The notes: generated by a model not told the origin, from the letters alone. DNA of 64,000 nucleotides from Myxococcus hansupus (GCF_000280925.3 NZ_CP012109.1:6034501-6098500), one strand, 5' to 3'. Positions 17,139 to 26,352 are shown, counted from the stretch's first letter. Made by a program: numbers and translations.

Positions 17139-17441
17139 ATGTCCCTGCATCTCGCCGTGCGTCGTTCCCTGTCGGTGTTGTGCGCGAGCCTCATGCTTTC
17201 CGCCTGCGGCGGCGAGCTCGAAGAGCCCATCGCGGAGACACACGGTGAGCAATCATCACCGGGCGAAGCGGCCATGAAGCCTGGCGCCCCGGGTTCGGAT
17301 GAATCGCTCGTCGATTGCTTCATCTACACCTGCCCCAGGACTGGCAGGACCTACAGCGGTCCGACCGATTACGCCGCGCGGCACCGCTGTGAGCTGAACT
17401 GCGGCAATTTCTGCACCTACACCTCGAACGTTTGCGTGTAA
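17139..17441 (+). CDS. Small Cys-rich lipoprotein
   Basis: A 100-residue protein with lipobox LSAC (Cys23), then a Glu/Pro-rich spacer, then a compact C-terminal Cys-rich domain (DCFIYTCPRTGRTY, HRCELNCGNFCTY, VCV) with seven cysteines. Start confirmed by AAGGAG 8 bases before the ATG. Unrecognised family; same overall design as the lipoproteins at 1447 and 33118. Confidence 0.75.
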   Translation: MSLHLAVRRSLSVLCASLMLSACGGELEEPIAETHGEQSSPGEAAMKPGAPGSDESLVDCFIYTCPRTGRTYSGPTDYAARHRCELNCGNFCTYTSNVCV

Positions 17442-17540
17442 GGCCCCACGCCAGGGGAATGGGTCCGTGCGCGCCTGGACTCGGGCTCGCGCGGCCCTGC
17501 CCCAGGTGACAGTGAATTCAAGACAGGAGGAAGCCCGGCG

Positions 17541-18314
17541 ATGGTCAAGAGACGAGCGGTCCTGATGGCGAGCTGTGGCGTGCTGCTGGCAGCGTGCGGC
17601 GGTGATTCACCAACCGAGAACGACGAGATTGTCGCCAACCTGCGCGAGGCGGGGTTGCCCGCGGCCGACATCTCCATCGTCGATGGCTCCGTCTATCTGG
17701 GCCACGACGCACACGTGTCTCTCGAAGCCTCCCGGGAGATGCTTCAGCCTGGCGACGGAAGTCAGGAGCATTATCGGACGACCAACATCGTCGGGTCTCA
17801 AGTGACGCGCATCTGCGTCGTCCCCACCGCCGCCTTCCAGAGCATCAGCCGGCTCAGCCAGGGGCTTGACCATGCGCTCGCCAACTACAATGCCCTGGGC
17901 CTCAGGATCACCTTCACGCGAATCTCCTCCGGCAGTTGCCCGGTGACCATCACCGCGACGACCATGGCGGGAGTGGGCCACAGCGCGGGCTTTCCCGCGA
18001 ACGGCTTGCCCTATCGGCAAATCGCCATCGGGACTGGCCTGGCGACAGCCAGCCTGGATGTGGTGGAGCATGTCATTACCCATGCCCTTGGCCACACGCT
18101 CGGCCTCCGTCACACCGACTACTTCAACCCCAGCATCAGTTGCGGCAGCGGAGCCCCTCCGTCCCAGGAGCCCGTGGGCGTGGGTGCCATCCACATCCCC
18201 GGAACGCCCAGCGTCCCCTCCCCGGGCGGCTCCATCATGAACACCTGCTATCCGCCGGATACGGATGGGGAGTTCACGCCCTACGACATCATGGCGCTGA
18301 ACTTCCTCTTTTGA
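17541..18314 (+). CDS. M57 (HEIGH-type) metalloprotease homologue with destroyed active site (HALGH)
   Basis: A 257-residue lipoprotein (lipobox LAAC, Cys19) that is clearly paralogous along its whole length to the protease domain of the gene at 30038: ENDEIVANLREAGLPAADISIVDGSVYLG, RTTNIVGSQVTRICV, and HTDYFNPSISC. The zinc motif, which is HELGH in the paralogue, reads His181-Ala182-Leu183-Gly184-His185. Loss of the general-base glutamate should abolish peptidase activity while leaving zinc binding possible. The two C-terminal LCCL domains of the paralogue are absent. GGAGG lies about 12 bases before the ATG. It may act as a binding protein, decoy or propeptide-like partner (inference). Confidence 0.85.
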   Translation: MVKRRAVLMASCGVLLAACGGDSPTENDEIVANLREAGLPAADISIVDGSVYLGHDAHVSLEASREMLQPGDGSQEHYRTTNIVGSQVTRICVVPTAAFQSISRLSQGLDHALANYNALGLRITFTRISSGSCPVTITATTMAGVGHSAGFPANGLPYRQIAIGTGLATASLDVVEHVITHALGHTLGLRHTDYFNPSISCGSGAPPSQEPVGVGAIHIPGTPSVPSPGGSIMNTCYPPDTDGEFTPYDIMALNFLF

Positions 18315-18335
18315 GCAGCGGCCAACACTGACACA

Positions 18336-18370
18336 GCCCGACGTCGTCTGGAGGCCACGGGCCGTCGGGC
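18336..18370 (+). terminator. Possible hairpin terminator after the HALGH protein gene
   Basis: GCCCGACG (18336-18343) pairs with CGTCGGGC (18363-18370), 8 bp with a 19-base loop that can fold further, followed by CTTGT. Confidence 0.45.
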
Positions 18371-18421
18371 CTTGTCCGATTGCTTCAAGACCCGTGGCCG
18401 CCGTTCAGCGATGCTCGGCCC

Positions 18422-18829
18422 ATGGCACTCGAAACCACGCACGTCAGCATCTCCATCGCGCGTCCCGCCGCGGACGTGTACGCCTATGCGAGCGACCCGC
18501 GAAACCTCCCCCACTGGGCGGCGGGGCTCAGCAGCGACATTCGGGAAGTGGATGGCCGCTGGGTCGCGGCCTCCCCCATGGGGCAGGTCTTCGTCGAGTT
18601 CACGCCCACCAACGAGCTGGGCGTACTCGACCACCACGTCACCCTGCCGAATGGGGAGACGGTCTACAACCCGGTCCGCGTCATTCCGGATGGAGCGCAC
18701 AGCGAGGTCGTGTTCACCCTGCGCCGGCGAGAGGGCATGTTGAAGGAGGAATTCCGAAAGGATGCGGAGAGCGTCGCGGCGGACCTGGCCCAGTTGAAGC
18801 AACTGCTGGAAAAGGTGGCACTCACCTGA
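18422..18829 (+). CDS. SRPBCC (START/polyketide cyclase-like) family protein
   Basis: A 135-residue single-domain protein with the helix-grip fold pattern: VSISIARPAADVYAYASDPRNLPHWAAGL at the N-terminus, central strands (GQVFVEFTPTNELGVLDHHVTLP) and a long C-terminal helix (EEFRKDAESVAADLAQLKQLLEKV) that caps a hydrophobic cavity. Members bind lipids or aromatic ligands. No catalytic assignment possible. Its last bases meet a degraded alpha/beta-hydrolase gene on the other strand. Confidence 0.8.
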   Translation: MALETTHVSISIARPAADVYAYASDPRNLPHWAAGLSSDIREVDGRWVAASPMGQVFVEFTPTNELGVLDHHVTLPNGETVYNPVRVIPDGAHSEVVFTLRRREGMLKEEFRKDAESVAADLAQLKQLLEKVALT

Positions 18830-19020
18830 AGGAAGCGGCGCATGCGAAACGCGATTTCGTCCAGGTGCGTCTCCAGTGCCCAGTGTCCCGCGTCCAGGAA
18901 GTGCAGCTCCGCGTCGGGCACGAATCGGAGGACCCGACCTCCGCCAATGCGCGCCGGCACCCACGGTCCCGCCTCATTCCGAAGCGGGCCGAGGTGCCGA
19001 ACGCGTCCTTCACTGGAAAG
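18830..19020 (-). pseudogene. Remnant of an alpha/beta hydrolase (C-terminal fragment)
   Basis: The minus-strand frame from about 19020 to the SRPBCC stop encodes a run ending FVPDAELHFLDAGHWALET followed by HLDEIAFRMRRFL. This is the classic end of an alpha/beta hydrolase, with the catalytic His in DAGHWALE. Upstream in frame there is a TAG at 19021-19023 and none of the nucleophile elbow or oxyanion motif. Downstream the frame runs into the SRPBCC gene without its own stop. So only about 60 C-terminal codons survive, cut at both ends. Confidence 0.6.
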
Positions 19021-19106
19021 CTAGTCACCCACGGCGCGAGGCATGCCCGTCACCCTCTGCCTGACTGCCCCTGGGACACCCAGGCAGGAAGGGGCATCTC
19101 CCTGCG

Positions 19107-19538
19107 TCACTGTATCGACAACGCCCAGGTGTAGTTGCCGTTCGTCCCAATCGACGTCAGCGTCGCCCTGCAGGTCGCGGACGTGCTCCCCCGGGAGGTG
19201 GCCGTCCCATTCGGAGTCCAGTAGGCGGAGGTGCCCAGAATCGGGTTGGGTGGCGTGTAGATGCTGCTCAGGCTGAAGCGGCAGGTCTTGCTTCCATTCG
19301 TGTAGTCGAAGTGGACAGCGGACGTGGTGCCGCAATCCGTCTGATGGGTGAGCGACGTCGAGTTGGCGGGAATCGAAGCCAGCCCAGGGATGATGGGCGC
19401 GCACGCATTCAGATAGGAATTGGTGATCGCGCTGGTGGTAATCCTGTTCTGCACGGTGAAGGTCAGCGTGGCCGCCTGAGCGGCCCCCAGTCCCAGCGTG
19501 GCCACCGACAGCGCCGCGCCCCACATGATGCCTTTCAT
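19107..19538 (-). CDS. Secreted protein of unknown function
   Basis: A 143-residue protein with a cleavable signal peptide (MKGIMWGAALSVATLGLGAAQA). The mature chain is Thr/Ser/Asn-rich and beta-like (LTFTVQNRITTSAITNSYLNAC) with four cysteines, suggesting two disulfide bonds, and ends NYTWALSIQ. No catalytic motif. The start at 19538 has a G-rich stretch upstream; an in-frame ATG two codons earlier is equally possible. Family not recognised. Confidence 0.65.
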   Translation of the reverse strand: MKGIMWGAALSVATLGLGAAQAATLTFTVQNRITTSAITNSYLNACAPIIPGLASIPANSTSLTHQTDCGTTSAVHFDYTNGSKTCRFSLSSIYTPPNPILGTSAYWTPNGTATSRGSTSATCRATLTSIGTNGNYTWALSIQ

Positions 19539-19688
19539 GAACACCCCCGAGAATGGGAAGCCTGTCTTCCCAACCCGACAAACTAGACGTCAGCCATCCG
19601 CGTTGTCCAGGGAGCCATTCACAGTCCAAACGAACCTGCCTTCGGCCACGAAGGCGCCCAACCCCGCACCGTGAATCCCCACCCAGGA

Positions 19689-22345
19689 CTACGGCGAGTA
19701 GCCCTTGGGCCAGCGCGTCGTCGCGTCGTGCTGGGAGTCCTTCGCGTCGCCAGGCATCCGCGCGCCACGCAGGTCCGCGCCCCGGAAGTCCACGCCATGC
19801 ATCTGACTGCCCGCAAAGTCCACGTCCCGCAGGTCCGCGCCGTCAAACCGGGTTCCCCCCAACCTCGCCCCAGCGAAGCAGGCGCCACGAAGCTTCGCGC
19901 CGGAGAAGACGGTCCGTCCGCAGGAGGCATTGGTGAAGTTCGACGCGTGCAGGTCCGCGCCACGGAAGACGGTGTCGAAGAGGTCCGCCTTCGTGAAGTC
20001 CACTCCCGAGAGGCGGGCCTCGGTGAAGTCCAGCACCAGGAGCATGTACGCGCCCAGCCGGAGTCCCGGCAGCGCCCCCCCTGCAAGGGAACAGGGAACC
20101 GCTCACCATGGGCATCCATGTACCGCTTGCGCCACGAATTCCAACGCGCCTCGCCGCCCTTCACCTCATTCCGGAGCATCGCCAGGGCTTCAGCCGTGGT
20201 CGGAAGGAGCAGCTCCATGAACTGCTGTTCGGAGAGCACCTCGAACGTCGCGCCCTTGTCCTTCAACCCCGAGACGACGCTGGCCGCGGCACCCTCGCCC
20301 ATCACCAGATGAGTGACTGTCGCGTCGGGCCTGGCGGCGACGGCCCCTCCCAGCTCCTTCAACAAGCCCTCACGAAACGCGGGCTTCGCCTCGCGGAAGC
20401 GGCCACCGAACAGGAATCGGGCGCCTTCGAGGCGCTTCTCGAACAAACCGGCGGGAGGGCTGGCCACGGCGCGCTTCGCCCGCGTCTTCTTGCCGCCCGT
20501 GGACGCAGGAGCCGCGGCCAGGAGGAAGGGAGTCCCCGCGTCGAGCGGCCCGTCCTTCAATGTCTCCACCACCACGCCACCGTCCGGTCCGACATAGGCC
20601 ACCGTGTCGCCGCGGCGCGCGATGGGTCGCACGTCCTTCACCAAGGAGCTGGGCTGGGCGTCCTCCGGGTCGGGCTCCAGCCACCGCGCCTTCGCCGGGT
20701 CCGTGGCCTCCACCTGGAGCAGCCGCCCCAGTGAATCGGCCACGACGACGTGCGCGTCTCCCGCGTAGAACACCTGCCCGAGGACGGCGTCATGCCGCTC
20801 GAGCCGGCGCATCGTCCCACCGCTGCGCGGGTCCACGAGCAACAGCCAGCTTCCGGCATCGTCGCGGTCGCCGTCCGCCACGCTCACCGCGATCCAACCG
20901 CGAGGAGAGACGGCCAGTCCCTGCACATACACGTACTCGCCCAACTCGAAGGACCAGACTGCTTCCGGGGACGCGCCCAGCCGCCACAGGTGCAAGGCAT
21001 TGTCCGCGGTGACGAGCCACGCATCATCAGGGCCGAAGGCACAGGCGCGAACCCGCTCCTTGTGCACCAGCTCGGACTGGAGCCGCGACCGCTTCAATTC
21101 CCAGAGTTGGACACGCTCCTGTGCGGGCGCCGCGAGCCGCGTCTCATCCCGGGAGATGGCCAACGGCCCCGACGTGTAGCTGGCCAACTCGAAGGCCTCG
21201 CGTGACGTCGCGCTGAGCGACGCTTCGACGAAGATGGAATCATGGTCGAGCCGCACCAGCATTCCCGAAGACAGGCCCTTCACATCCGAGGGGGAGAACC
21301 TGCCTTCAAGCTCCGTCCGCGCGCCAGAGTCGCGGTCCCACGAAACATAGGCGGAGTTCGAGGCGGCCACGACGGCGCCCGCCGTGAGCGCCAGCCCCTG
21401 GATGGGTGACGGCGCGGCATCACCCGTGCGCGGCGCGCCATCCGCTGTTGACCAGACGCTGAGCGCTCCCGAAGTGGAGCCACTGGCCAGCCAGCGCCCA
21501 TCTGGGGAGAGGGCCATCACGGCGCCCTGCAGGTGACGAGCAGGCACCTCGATGACCGGTCCCCGGCCTCCGTTCGGAACGCCCCAGGTGCGAACGCGGC
21601 CCTCGTTGCCCAGCGAATACGCGCGCGTGCCGTCAGCGGAGAAGCCCACCCATCGGCAGCCCGCGTCGCCGCCCGCGTCGAACGTGTGACGGCCCACGAA
21701 GCGCTTCACCGGCTTCAGGGTCGGCACCTCCCACAACTCCACCTTGCCGTTGCCGTGGCCCACGAGGAGGTGCTCACCCGACGGCGAGAAGGCCAGGGCC
21801 AGGACCTTCGTGCTCTTGCGCTTCGCCTGCGCTTCTCCCGTCCGAGCGTTGAACAGACGGACCACGCCCTTCGACGACCCGGTCGCCAACAACGCCCCGT
21901 CCCCGCTGAAGGCGATGCCATGGAGGTCTCCGTCCGTCTCATCCAGCGTGTAGAGGACGGTGTTGCGCTTCACGCCGCGGACCTGGGCCGTCGTGTCCTC
22001 CACCGTGACGAAGAGCGAACGGTCCGCGCTCGCGCCCACCAGGCGGAGGGACTGCTCGCCCTTCAACGTCCAGACCGCCTTGCCCTTCGCGGAGATGCGG
22101 CGGACGACGCCCCACCCACCGACCAGGACCTCATCCCCGTCCAGGGCAATCACACACCGAATGCCATCATCGACCGCCCGCTGTTCGACGGCCTTCCCGC
22201 TCGCCACGTCGAAGGACACCACGTGGGTCTTAGTCCCCGTGGAGAGCACGGCCCACAGGTGTCGCGAGTCCGGGGAGAAGTCGATGCCGATGAACTCGCC
22301 AGGAACGTTGAAGGGGGCGGCGCCAAAAACGCGTTGAGCGGTCAT
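19689..22345 (-). CDS. WD40 beta-propeller / BRCT / pentapeptide-repeat protein, needing a -1 frame change at a G7 run
   Basis: Residues about 15-620 contain many WD40 blades (IDFSPDSRHLWAVL, IAFSGDGALLATGSSKGVVRLFNA, LAFSPSGEHLLVGHGNGKVELWE, ALSPDGRWLASGSTSGALSVWS). A BRCT domain follows at about 628-705 (FEKRLEGARFLFGGRF, VTHLVMGEG). The zero frame then reads the G7 run at 20075-20081 and becomes low-complexity Arg/Thr/Ser sequence. The -1 frame instead encodes a clean pentapeptide-repeat domain (DFTEARLSGVDFTKADLFDT, GADLRDVDFAG) and stops at 19689. The heptamer is in register as G GGG GGG. With the shift the product is about 885 residues. A WD40-BRCT-pentapeptide order suggests a scaffold protein; function unknown. 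Confidence 0.75.
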
Positions 22346-22401
22346 GAAGCAACTGCATACTCAACCCGCGCGCTCCCGCGAAGCTTGGCCCTCCGCGGAG
22401 C

Positions 22402-23337
22402 TCAGGTCGCCCCTGGCTTCAACGCGGGCGTGGTGCGCAGCAGCCCGGAGCCGCTCACGATCAGAATCCCGGTGAGGACCAGCACCGCGCCCAGGGCGAA
22501 GGACAGGTCCGCCTCCTCCTTCAGCACGAAGATGCCCGCGCTGACGCCGAACAGGGGCGTCATGAACGAGAAGACCGACAGGTTGGAGGCGAGGTAGCGG
22601 CGCAGCAACCAGAACCAGGTGAGGTAGCTCGCGAAGCAGACGATGACGCCTTGAAAGAGCAGGCTCGCCCAGGCCACGGGAGCCATGCTGATGGGGCCGG
22701 CCTGCCCCGTGAGCAGCGCCACGGGCAGCAGCAGCGCGACACCTCCCACCAGTTGATACAGCAGGGTCTGCGTGGGCGGCGCGTCGGACAGCGACGACAC
22801 ACGAATCACCACGGTGGTCGCGCCCCAGGCCAGGCCCGCGAGCAGTCCCAGCGCATCCCCCCAGAGCACGCCCGGGCTGATGCCGCCTCGGAGCCAGCCG
22901 CCGCCAAACGCCAACGCGATGCCCGAGAAGGCCACGGCGATGCCCAGCCACTGCGTGCGCCGCAGCCGCTCGGAGGGAACGAGCCAGTGCAGGCCCAGCG
23001 CCGCGAAGACGGGCGCGGTGTAGAGGAAGACGCCCATGTGCGAGGCGTGCGTGTGGCGCAGCCCTTCTCCGACGAAGAGGAACTCCGAGGCGAAGAGCAC
23101 CCCCACGAGCAGGCCGGGGCGCCAGGGCCCATGGCGCAGCAACCCTCGCTCGCCACGCGCCCAGCACAGCAAGCCCACGAGCAGTGCGCCCAGGCCCGAA
23201 CGCACCGCCATCTGCATCATGGTGGGGATGTGGGGAGCGGCCAGTTTGACGGCCACCTGCTGCATGCCCCAGATGGCGCACAACACGACCATGGTCGCGA
23301 GCGCGAAGCCGTCCGCGGGTTTCCGGTGAGAACTCAT
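22402..23337 (-). CDS. EamA family (drug/metabolite transporter superfamily) exporter
   Basis: A 311-residue membrane protein with ten predicted helices in two EamA repeats (ALATMVVLCAIWGMQQVAVKLAA near the N-terminus; LLAGLAWGATTVVIRV starting the second). The conserved pre-TM motif of the family is seen near helices 4 and 9 (APVFAALGLHWLVPSERL; TPLFGVSAGIFVLKEE). Likely exports a small metabolite, possibly an amino acid. Divergent from an AraC gene with a 70-base shared promoter region, so it is probably that regulator's target (inference). Confidence 0.85.
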   Translation of the reverse strand: MSSHRKPADGFALATMVVLCAIWGMQQVAVKLAAPHIPTMMQMAVRSGLGALLVGLLCWARGERGLLRHGPWRPGLLVGVLFASEFLFVGEGLRHTHASHMGVFLYTAPVFAALGLHWLVPSERLRRTQWLGIAVAFSGIALAFGGGWLRGGISPGVLWGDALGLLAGLAWGATTVVIRVSSLSDAPPTQTLLYQLVGGVALLLPVALLTGQAGPISMAPVAWASLLFQGVIVCFASYLTWFWLLRRYLASNLSVFSFMTPLFGVSAGIFVLKEEADLSFALGAVLVLTGILIVSGSGLLRTTPALKPGAT

Positions 23338-23407
23338 GCCCCCATACTGCGGCTGGCGAGGCTGATTGATATAGCGAGATTCCGACAACCCATCCCGAGA
23401 AGGCGCC

Positions 23408-24193
23408 ATGGCGAAGCAGCTCCAGGTTCCTTTCACCACAAAGCTTCCACACCCCGTGTATTTCCGGGCGGCGAGCCTGCCCGCGGCGACGACCTACCCC
23501 CAGCATCGTCACCCCTGGGGTGAGTTCGTCTACGCCTTCAGCGGCGTGATGGAGCTCAAGCTGGCGGGCAGCCACTACCTCGCGCCACCGCAGTACGGCA
23601 TCTGGCTGCCGCCCGACGTCGAGCACCGGGGCATGAACCGCTTCGAGGCGAGCCACTGCTCGCTCTATCTGGCGCCCGAGTGGTGCCGGAGCCTGCCCAA
23701 GGCGGCGTGCGCGATGGCGGTGAGCCCCCTGATGAAGTCCCTGCTGGAGCACCTGCGCGGCCATGAGCTGGCGCAGCCACGCACCAGCGCGGAGCGCCGG
23801 CTGTTCCGGGTGCTCATCGACCAACTCACGCTGGCGCCCGCCCATGGGAGCTATCTGCCCATGTCCGATGACCCGCTCCTGGAGCCGGTGCTCACGGCGC
23901 TCGAACAACACCCGGAGGATGAACGCTCCCTGGCCGAATGGGCCCAGGCGCTGCACACCACCGAGCGCACGCTGGAGCGACGCTGCCAGCAGCACCTGGG
24001 GCTGTCGTTCAGCGAGTGGCGACAGCGGCTGCGCGTGGTCAAGGCGCTCGCGATGCTGGAGCAGGGACACGCGGTGGAGGCCATCGCGCTCGACCTGGGC
24101 TACAGCAGCGCCTCCGCCTTCATCGCGATGTTCCGGAGAATGACGGGCACCACGCCGGACAAGGTCCGCGGCCATGGCTTCGTGGCGTCATAA
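23408..24193 (+). CDS. AraC family transcriptional regulator
   Basis: A 261-residue regulator. The N-terminal cupin-like sensor has YPQHRHPWGEFVYAFSGVMEL and WLPPDVEHRG (about 30-80), and the C-terminal double helix-turn-helix covers about 165-255: RSLAEWAQALHTTERTLERRCQQHLGLSFSEWRQRLR then AVEAIALDLGYSSASAFIAMFRRMTGTTP. The layout is that of NimR/YdeO-like regulators which sit beside and control a divergent exporter. Ends next to a strong bidirectional hairpin. Confidence 0.9.
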   Translation: MAKQLQVPFTTKLPHPVYFRAASLPAATTYPQHRHPWGEFVYAFSGVMELKLAGSHYLAPPQYGIWLPPDVEHRGMNRFEASHCSLYLAPEWCRSLPKAACAMAVSPLMKSLLEHLRGHELAQPRTSAERRLFRVLIDQLTLAPAHGSYLPMSDDPLLEPVLTALEQHPEDERSLAEWAQALHTTERTLERRCQQHLGLSFSEWRQRLRVVKALAMLEQGHAVEAIALDLGYSSASAFIAMFRRMTGTTPDKVRGHGFVAS

Positions 24194-24194
24194 A

Positions 24195-24236
24195 ACGAGG
24201 GCCGCGCCCCCCTTGGAATGGGCGCGGCCCTCTCGT
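24195..24236. terminator. Strong bidirectional terminator hairpin
   Basis: ACGAGGGCCGCGCCC pairs with GGGCGCGGCCCTCTCGT, about 15 bp with a short loop (CTTGGAAT), between the convergent AraC and large lipoprotein genes. Confidence 0.75.
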
Positions 24237-24259
24237 GCCACATCAACGCGCTTGGAGCA

Positions 24260-25708
24260 CTACTCGCAGTTGCCCTCGCTCAGGTACGCCAGCAGCGACG
24301 CCGCCTCCCCCGAGGCAGGCGTCGCGCTGACGAGGCACTGGCCTTGGGAGACCACCACCTGCGTGTCGTTCGCGGCGAGCAGCAGCTCGCCCGTCACCAA
24401 CTGCAACCCGCCCTTGAAGCCCGTGGAGGCGTTGGCGGGCACCGCGCGCAGGCTCGGAGCCCCGTTGCCACCGCTCAGCCGCAGCCGGTAGGACGCATCC
24501 TCATACGCCGAGGGAATCTCCAACGAGGGGTCCGCCTTGAGCGGCGCCAGGTAGAAGCGCGTCACCAGGTCGAACTCCGGCTGCACCTTCAGCAGCGGCG
24601 CGCCGTCCGCCCCGCTCGACAGCGTCGCGGAGAAGTGCCGGCCGGACTGCGCATTGAGGTCCAGCGTGAAGAGCGTGTCGTCTCCCAGGCGCAGGTGGCT
24701 CTGAGCGTCTCCCAGCCCCACGCGCTCCAGCGCGAAGTCCGTCTGGCCCTCCGTCGCGGTGAACGCGTACGAAAGGCCCGCCAGCGACAGCGTCCAGTCC
24801 TTGCCACGCAGCCCGGGCGCGGTGCCCATGTAAGGCAGGCGCAGCTCCGTGGCGTTCAGGTCCAGCGAGATACGCGCGCGGTTCGCGGCGCCGTCCGCTT
24901 CGAACTCCACCAGCGGCTCGGCCCGCGCGGACGAGAACGCGAAGGTGCCGTCGGGCAGCGCCATCTCCAGGCGCAGCGCATCGAGGATGGAGGTGCTGAA
25001 GACCCAGTGCTGCGCACCCGCCTCCGTCACCTTGAACTCCACCTGCCCCACCATCACCGCCGGAAGGAACGCCTCCATGCCGGAAGCGAGTTGCGCCACC
25101 GCGCCCTTCAGTCCGCCCAGGTCCACCACGAACGAGGCGACCTGCGGCAGGAAGCGCAGCGACATCGGCTCGACGCGGTTCGGGCCGATGAGCAGCTCCA
25201 GCTCCAGGGAGTCGTTGCCCAGGCTCGTGGCCCGAATGCGCAGCTCGGCCGCGTCAACGGCCTGCACACAGCCCTCGTCCGGGCGAGAGGCGCCATCGGT
25301 GCAGACCTCGCTGCCCTTCAAGCGGAAGAGGAGCGTCTTGCCATCCGACGACTCGACGTTGGCCTCGGTGAAGATGCGCTCACGCAGGAACCGCGCCAGT
25401 TGATCCGCCTGCGCGTCCGTGGTCTCCGGAGCGAAGAGCGACGTGCCCTCCGCGCCCACGGGAAACTCCGGGACAGGCACGCCTTCGAAACCCGCGCCGA
25501 GCGAAGACAGCGCGCCGCCCAGGCCATTGAGCGACGACAGGTTGCTCGTCGTCCGCATGCTGGCGCTGACACCCTTCAACATCTGCGCGGAGCGCGTGGC
25601 CGCGACGTCAGCGACCTTCCTCGCGTCGACGGACTCCTCGTTGTCACAGCCGGTGGAGACGAATGCGAAGGCGGCGACGGCGGCAAGCCAGGGCCTTGAG
25701 TTCCACAT
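24260..25708 (-). CDS. Large lipoprotein of unknown function
   Basis: A 482-residue lipoprotein (lipobox STGC, Cys21). The mature chain is beta-rich with no membrane helix. A disulfide-forming pair is likely at SEVCTDGASRPDEGC (about 133-147), and the last residues again contain Cys pairs (QGQCLVS, EGNCE). Repeated hydrophobic/Asp-Gly strands such as LLFRLKG, RARISLDLNATELRLP and DDTLFTLDLNAQSG suggest a beta-sandwich or beta-helix architecture. Start confirmed by AAGGAG 9 bases before the ATG. Not recognised. Confidence 0.75.
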   Translation of the reverse strand: MWNSRPWLAAVAAFAFVSTGCDNEESVDARKVADVAATRSAQMLKGVSASMRTTSNLSSLNGLGGALSSLGAGFEGVPVPEFPVGAEGTSLFAPETTDAQADQLARFLRERIFTEANVESSDGKTLLFRLKGSEVCTDGASRPDEGCVQAVDAAELRIRATSLGNDSLELELLIGPNRVEPMSLRFLPQVASFVVDLGGLKGAVAQLASGMEAFLPAVMVGQVEFKVTEAGAQHWVFSTSILDALRLEMALPDGTFAFSSARAEPLVEFEADGAANRARISLDLNATELRLPYMGTAPGLRGKDWTLSLAGLSYAFTATEGQTDFALERVGLGDAQSHLRLGDDTLFTLDLNAQSGRHFSATLSSGADGAPLLKVQPEFDLVTRFYLAPLKADPSLEIPSAYEDASYRLRLSGGNGAPSLRAVPANASTGFKGGLQLVTGELLLAANDTQVVVSQGQCLVSATPASGEAASLLAYLSEGNCE

Positions 25709-25884
25709 GGTGCTCTGCTCCTTGGACAGCGAGTCGACAGGCGTCCGGGCTTAGCAACGCTCACGCCAACTCAGAGCCCTTGTGATTCCAAGGATTTCGA
25801 ACACCCCTATGGCCCCGAAGTCGGGCCCACCCTGACATGGATGTCATGAGCAGGCCCGGCCGGGGATTCCACGGCGGAGCGGAG

Positions 25885-26352
25885 CTACTCGGCGCGGACC
25901 CAGTACTGCGTGCGGCCCAGCAGGGACATGCCGACGTAGCCGCGGACCTTCAGCTTCTTGCCCCCGTCCTCGACGGCGAGCTTGCACTTGTAGGTCTTCC
26001 CGTTGGCCGGGTCGAGGATGTTGCCGCCGGACCACTCGTCATCATCCTTCTTCAGGTCGCGCAGGATGGTCATCCCGATGATGGGCTGGTCCTTCAACGA
26101 CCCCTGGCACTTGTCGCAGAGCGGGTTCTGCTCTTCATTGGGCTCGCGGAACAGCTTCTCGATCTTCCCGAACAGCTTCCCGTTCTCCTCGTAGATGGCG
26201 ATGACGGACTTGGGCTTCTTCGTCTCGTCATCAATCGTCGTCCACCGACCCACGGCGGCATTCGCGGCAGCGGGGGCCTTGTCCTCTGCCAGGGCGCTCG
26301 ACGCCAACAGCAGGGACAGGGAAGCGAGTCCAAACCAGCGGGATGCATTCAT
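25885..26352 (-). CDS. DUF2147 domain-containing secreted protein
   Basis: A 155-residue exported protein (signal peptide MNASRWFGLASLSLLLASSALA). The mature part matches DUF2147: GRWTTIDDETKKPKSVIAIYEENGKLFGKIEKLFR, a CDKC pair (about 95-98) and NGKTYKCKLAVEDGGKKLKVRGYVGMSLLGRTQYWVR. DUF2147 proteins are small periplasmic or outer-membrane beta-barrel-like binding proteins of unknown ligand. Single gene. Confidence 0.85.
   Translation of the reverse strand: MNASRWFGLASLSLLLASSALAEDKAPAAANAAVGRWTTIDDETKKPKSVIAIYEENGKLFGKIEKLFREPNEEQNPLCDKCQGSLKDQPIIGMTILRDLKKDDDEWSGGNILDPANGKTYKCKLAVEDGGKKLKVRGYVGMSLLGRTQYWVRAE

Noticed and set aside
19619-20074. Zero-frame continuation of the WD40 gene to a stop at 19619
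   Set aside because: After the G7 run the zero frame is Arg/Thr/Ser-rich low-complexity sequence, whereas the -1 frame encodes clean pentapeptide repeats; the zero-frame part is an open shadow frame.
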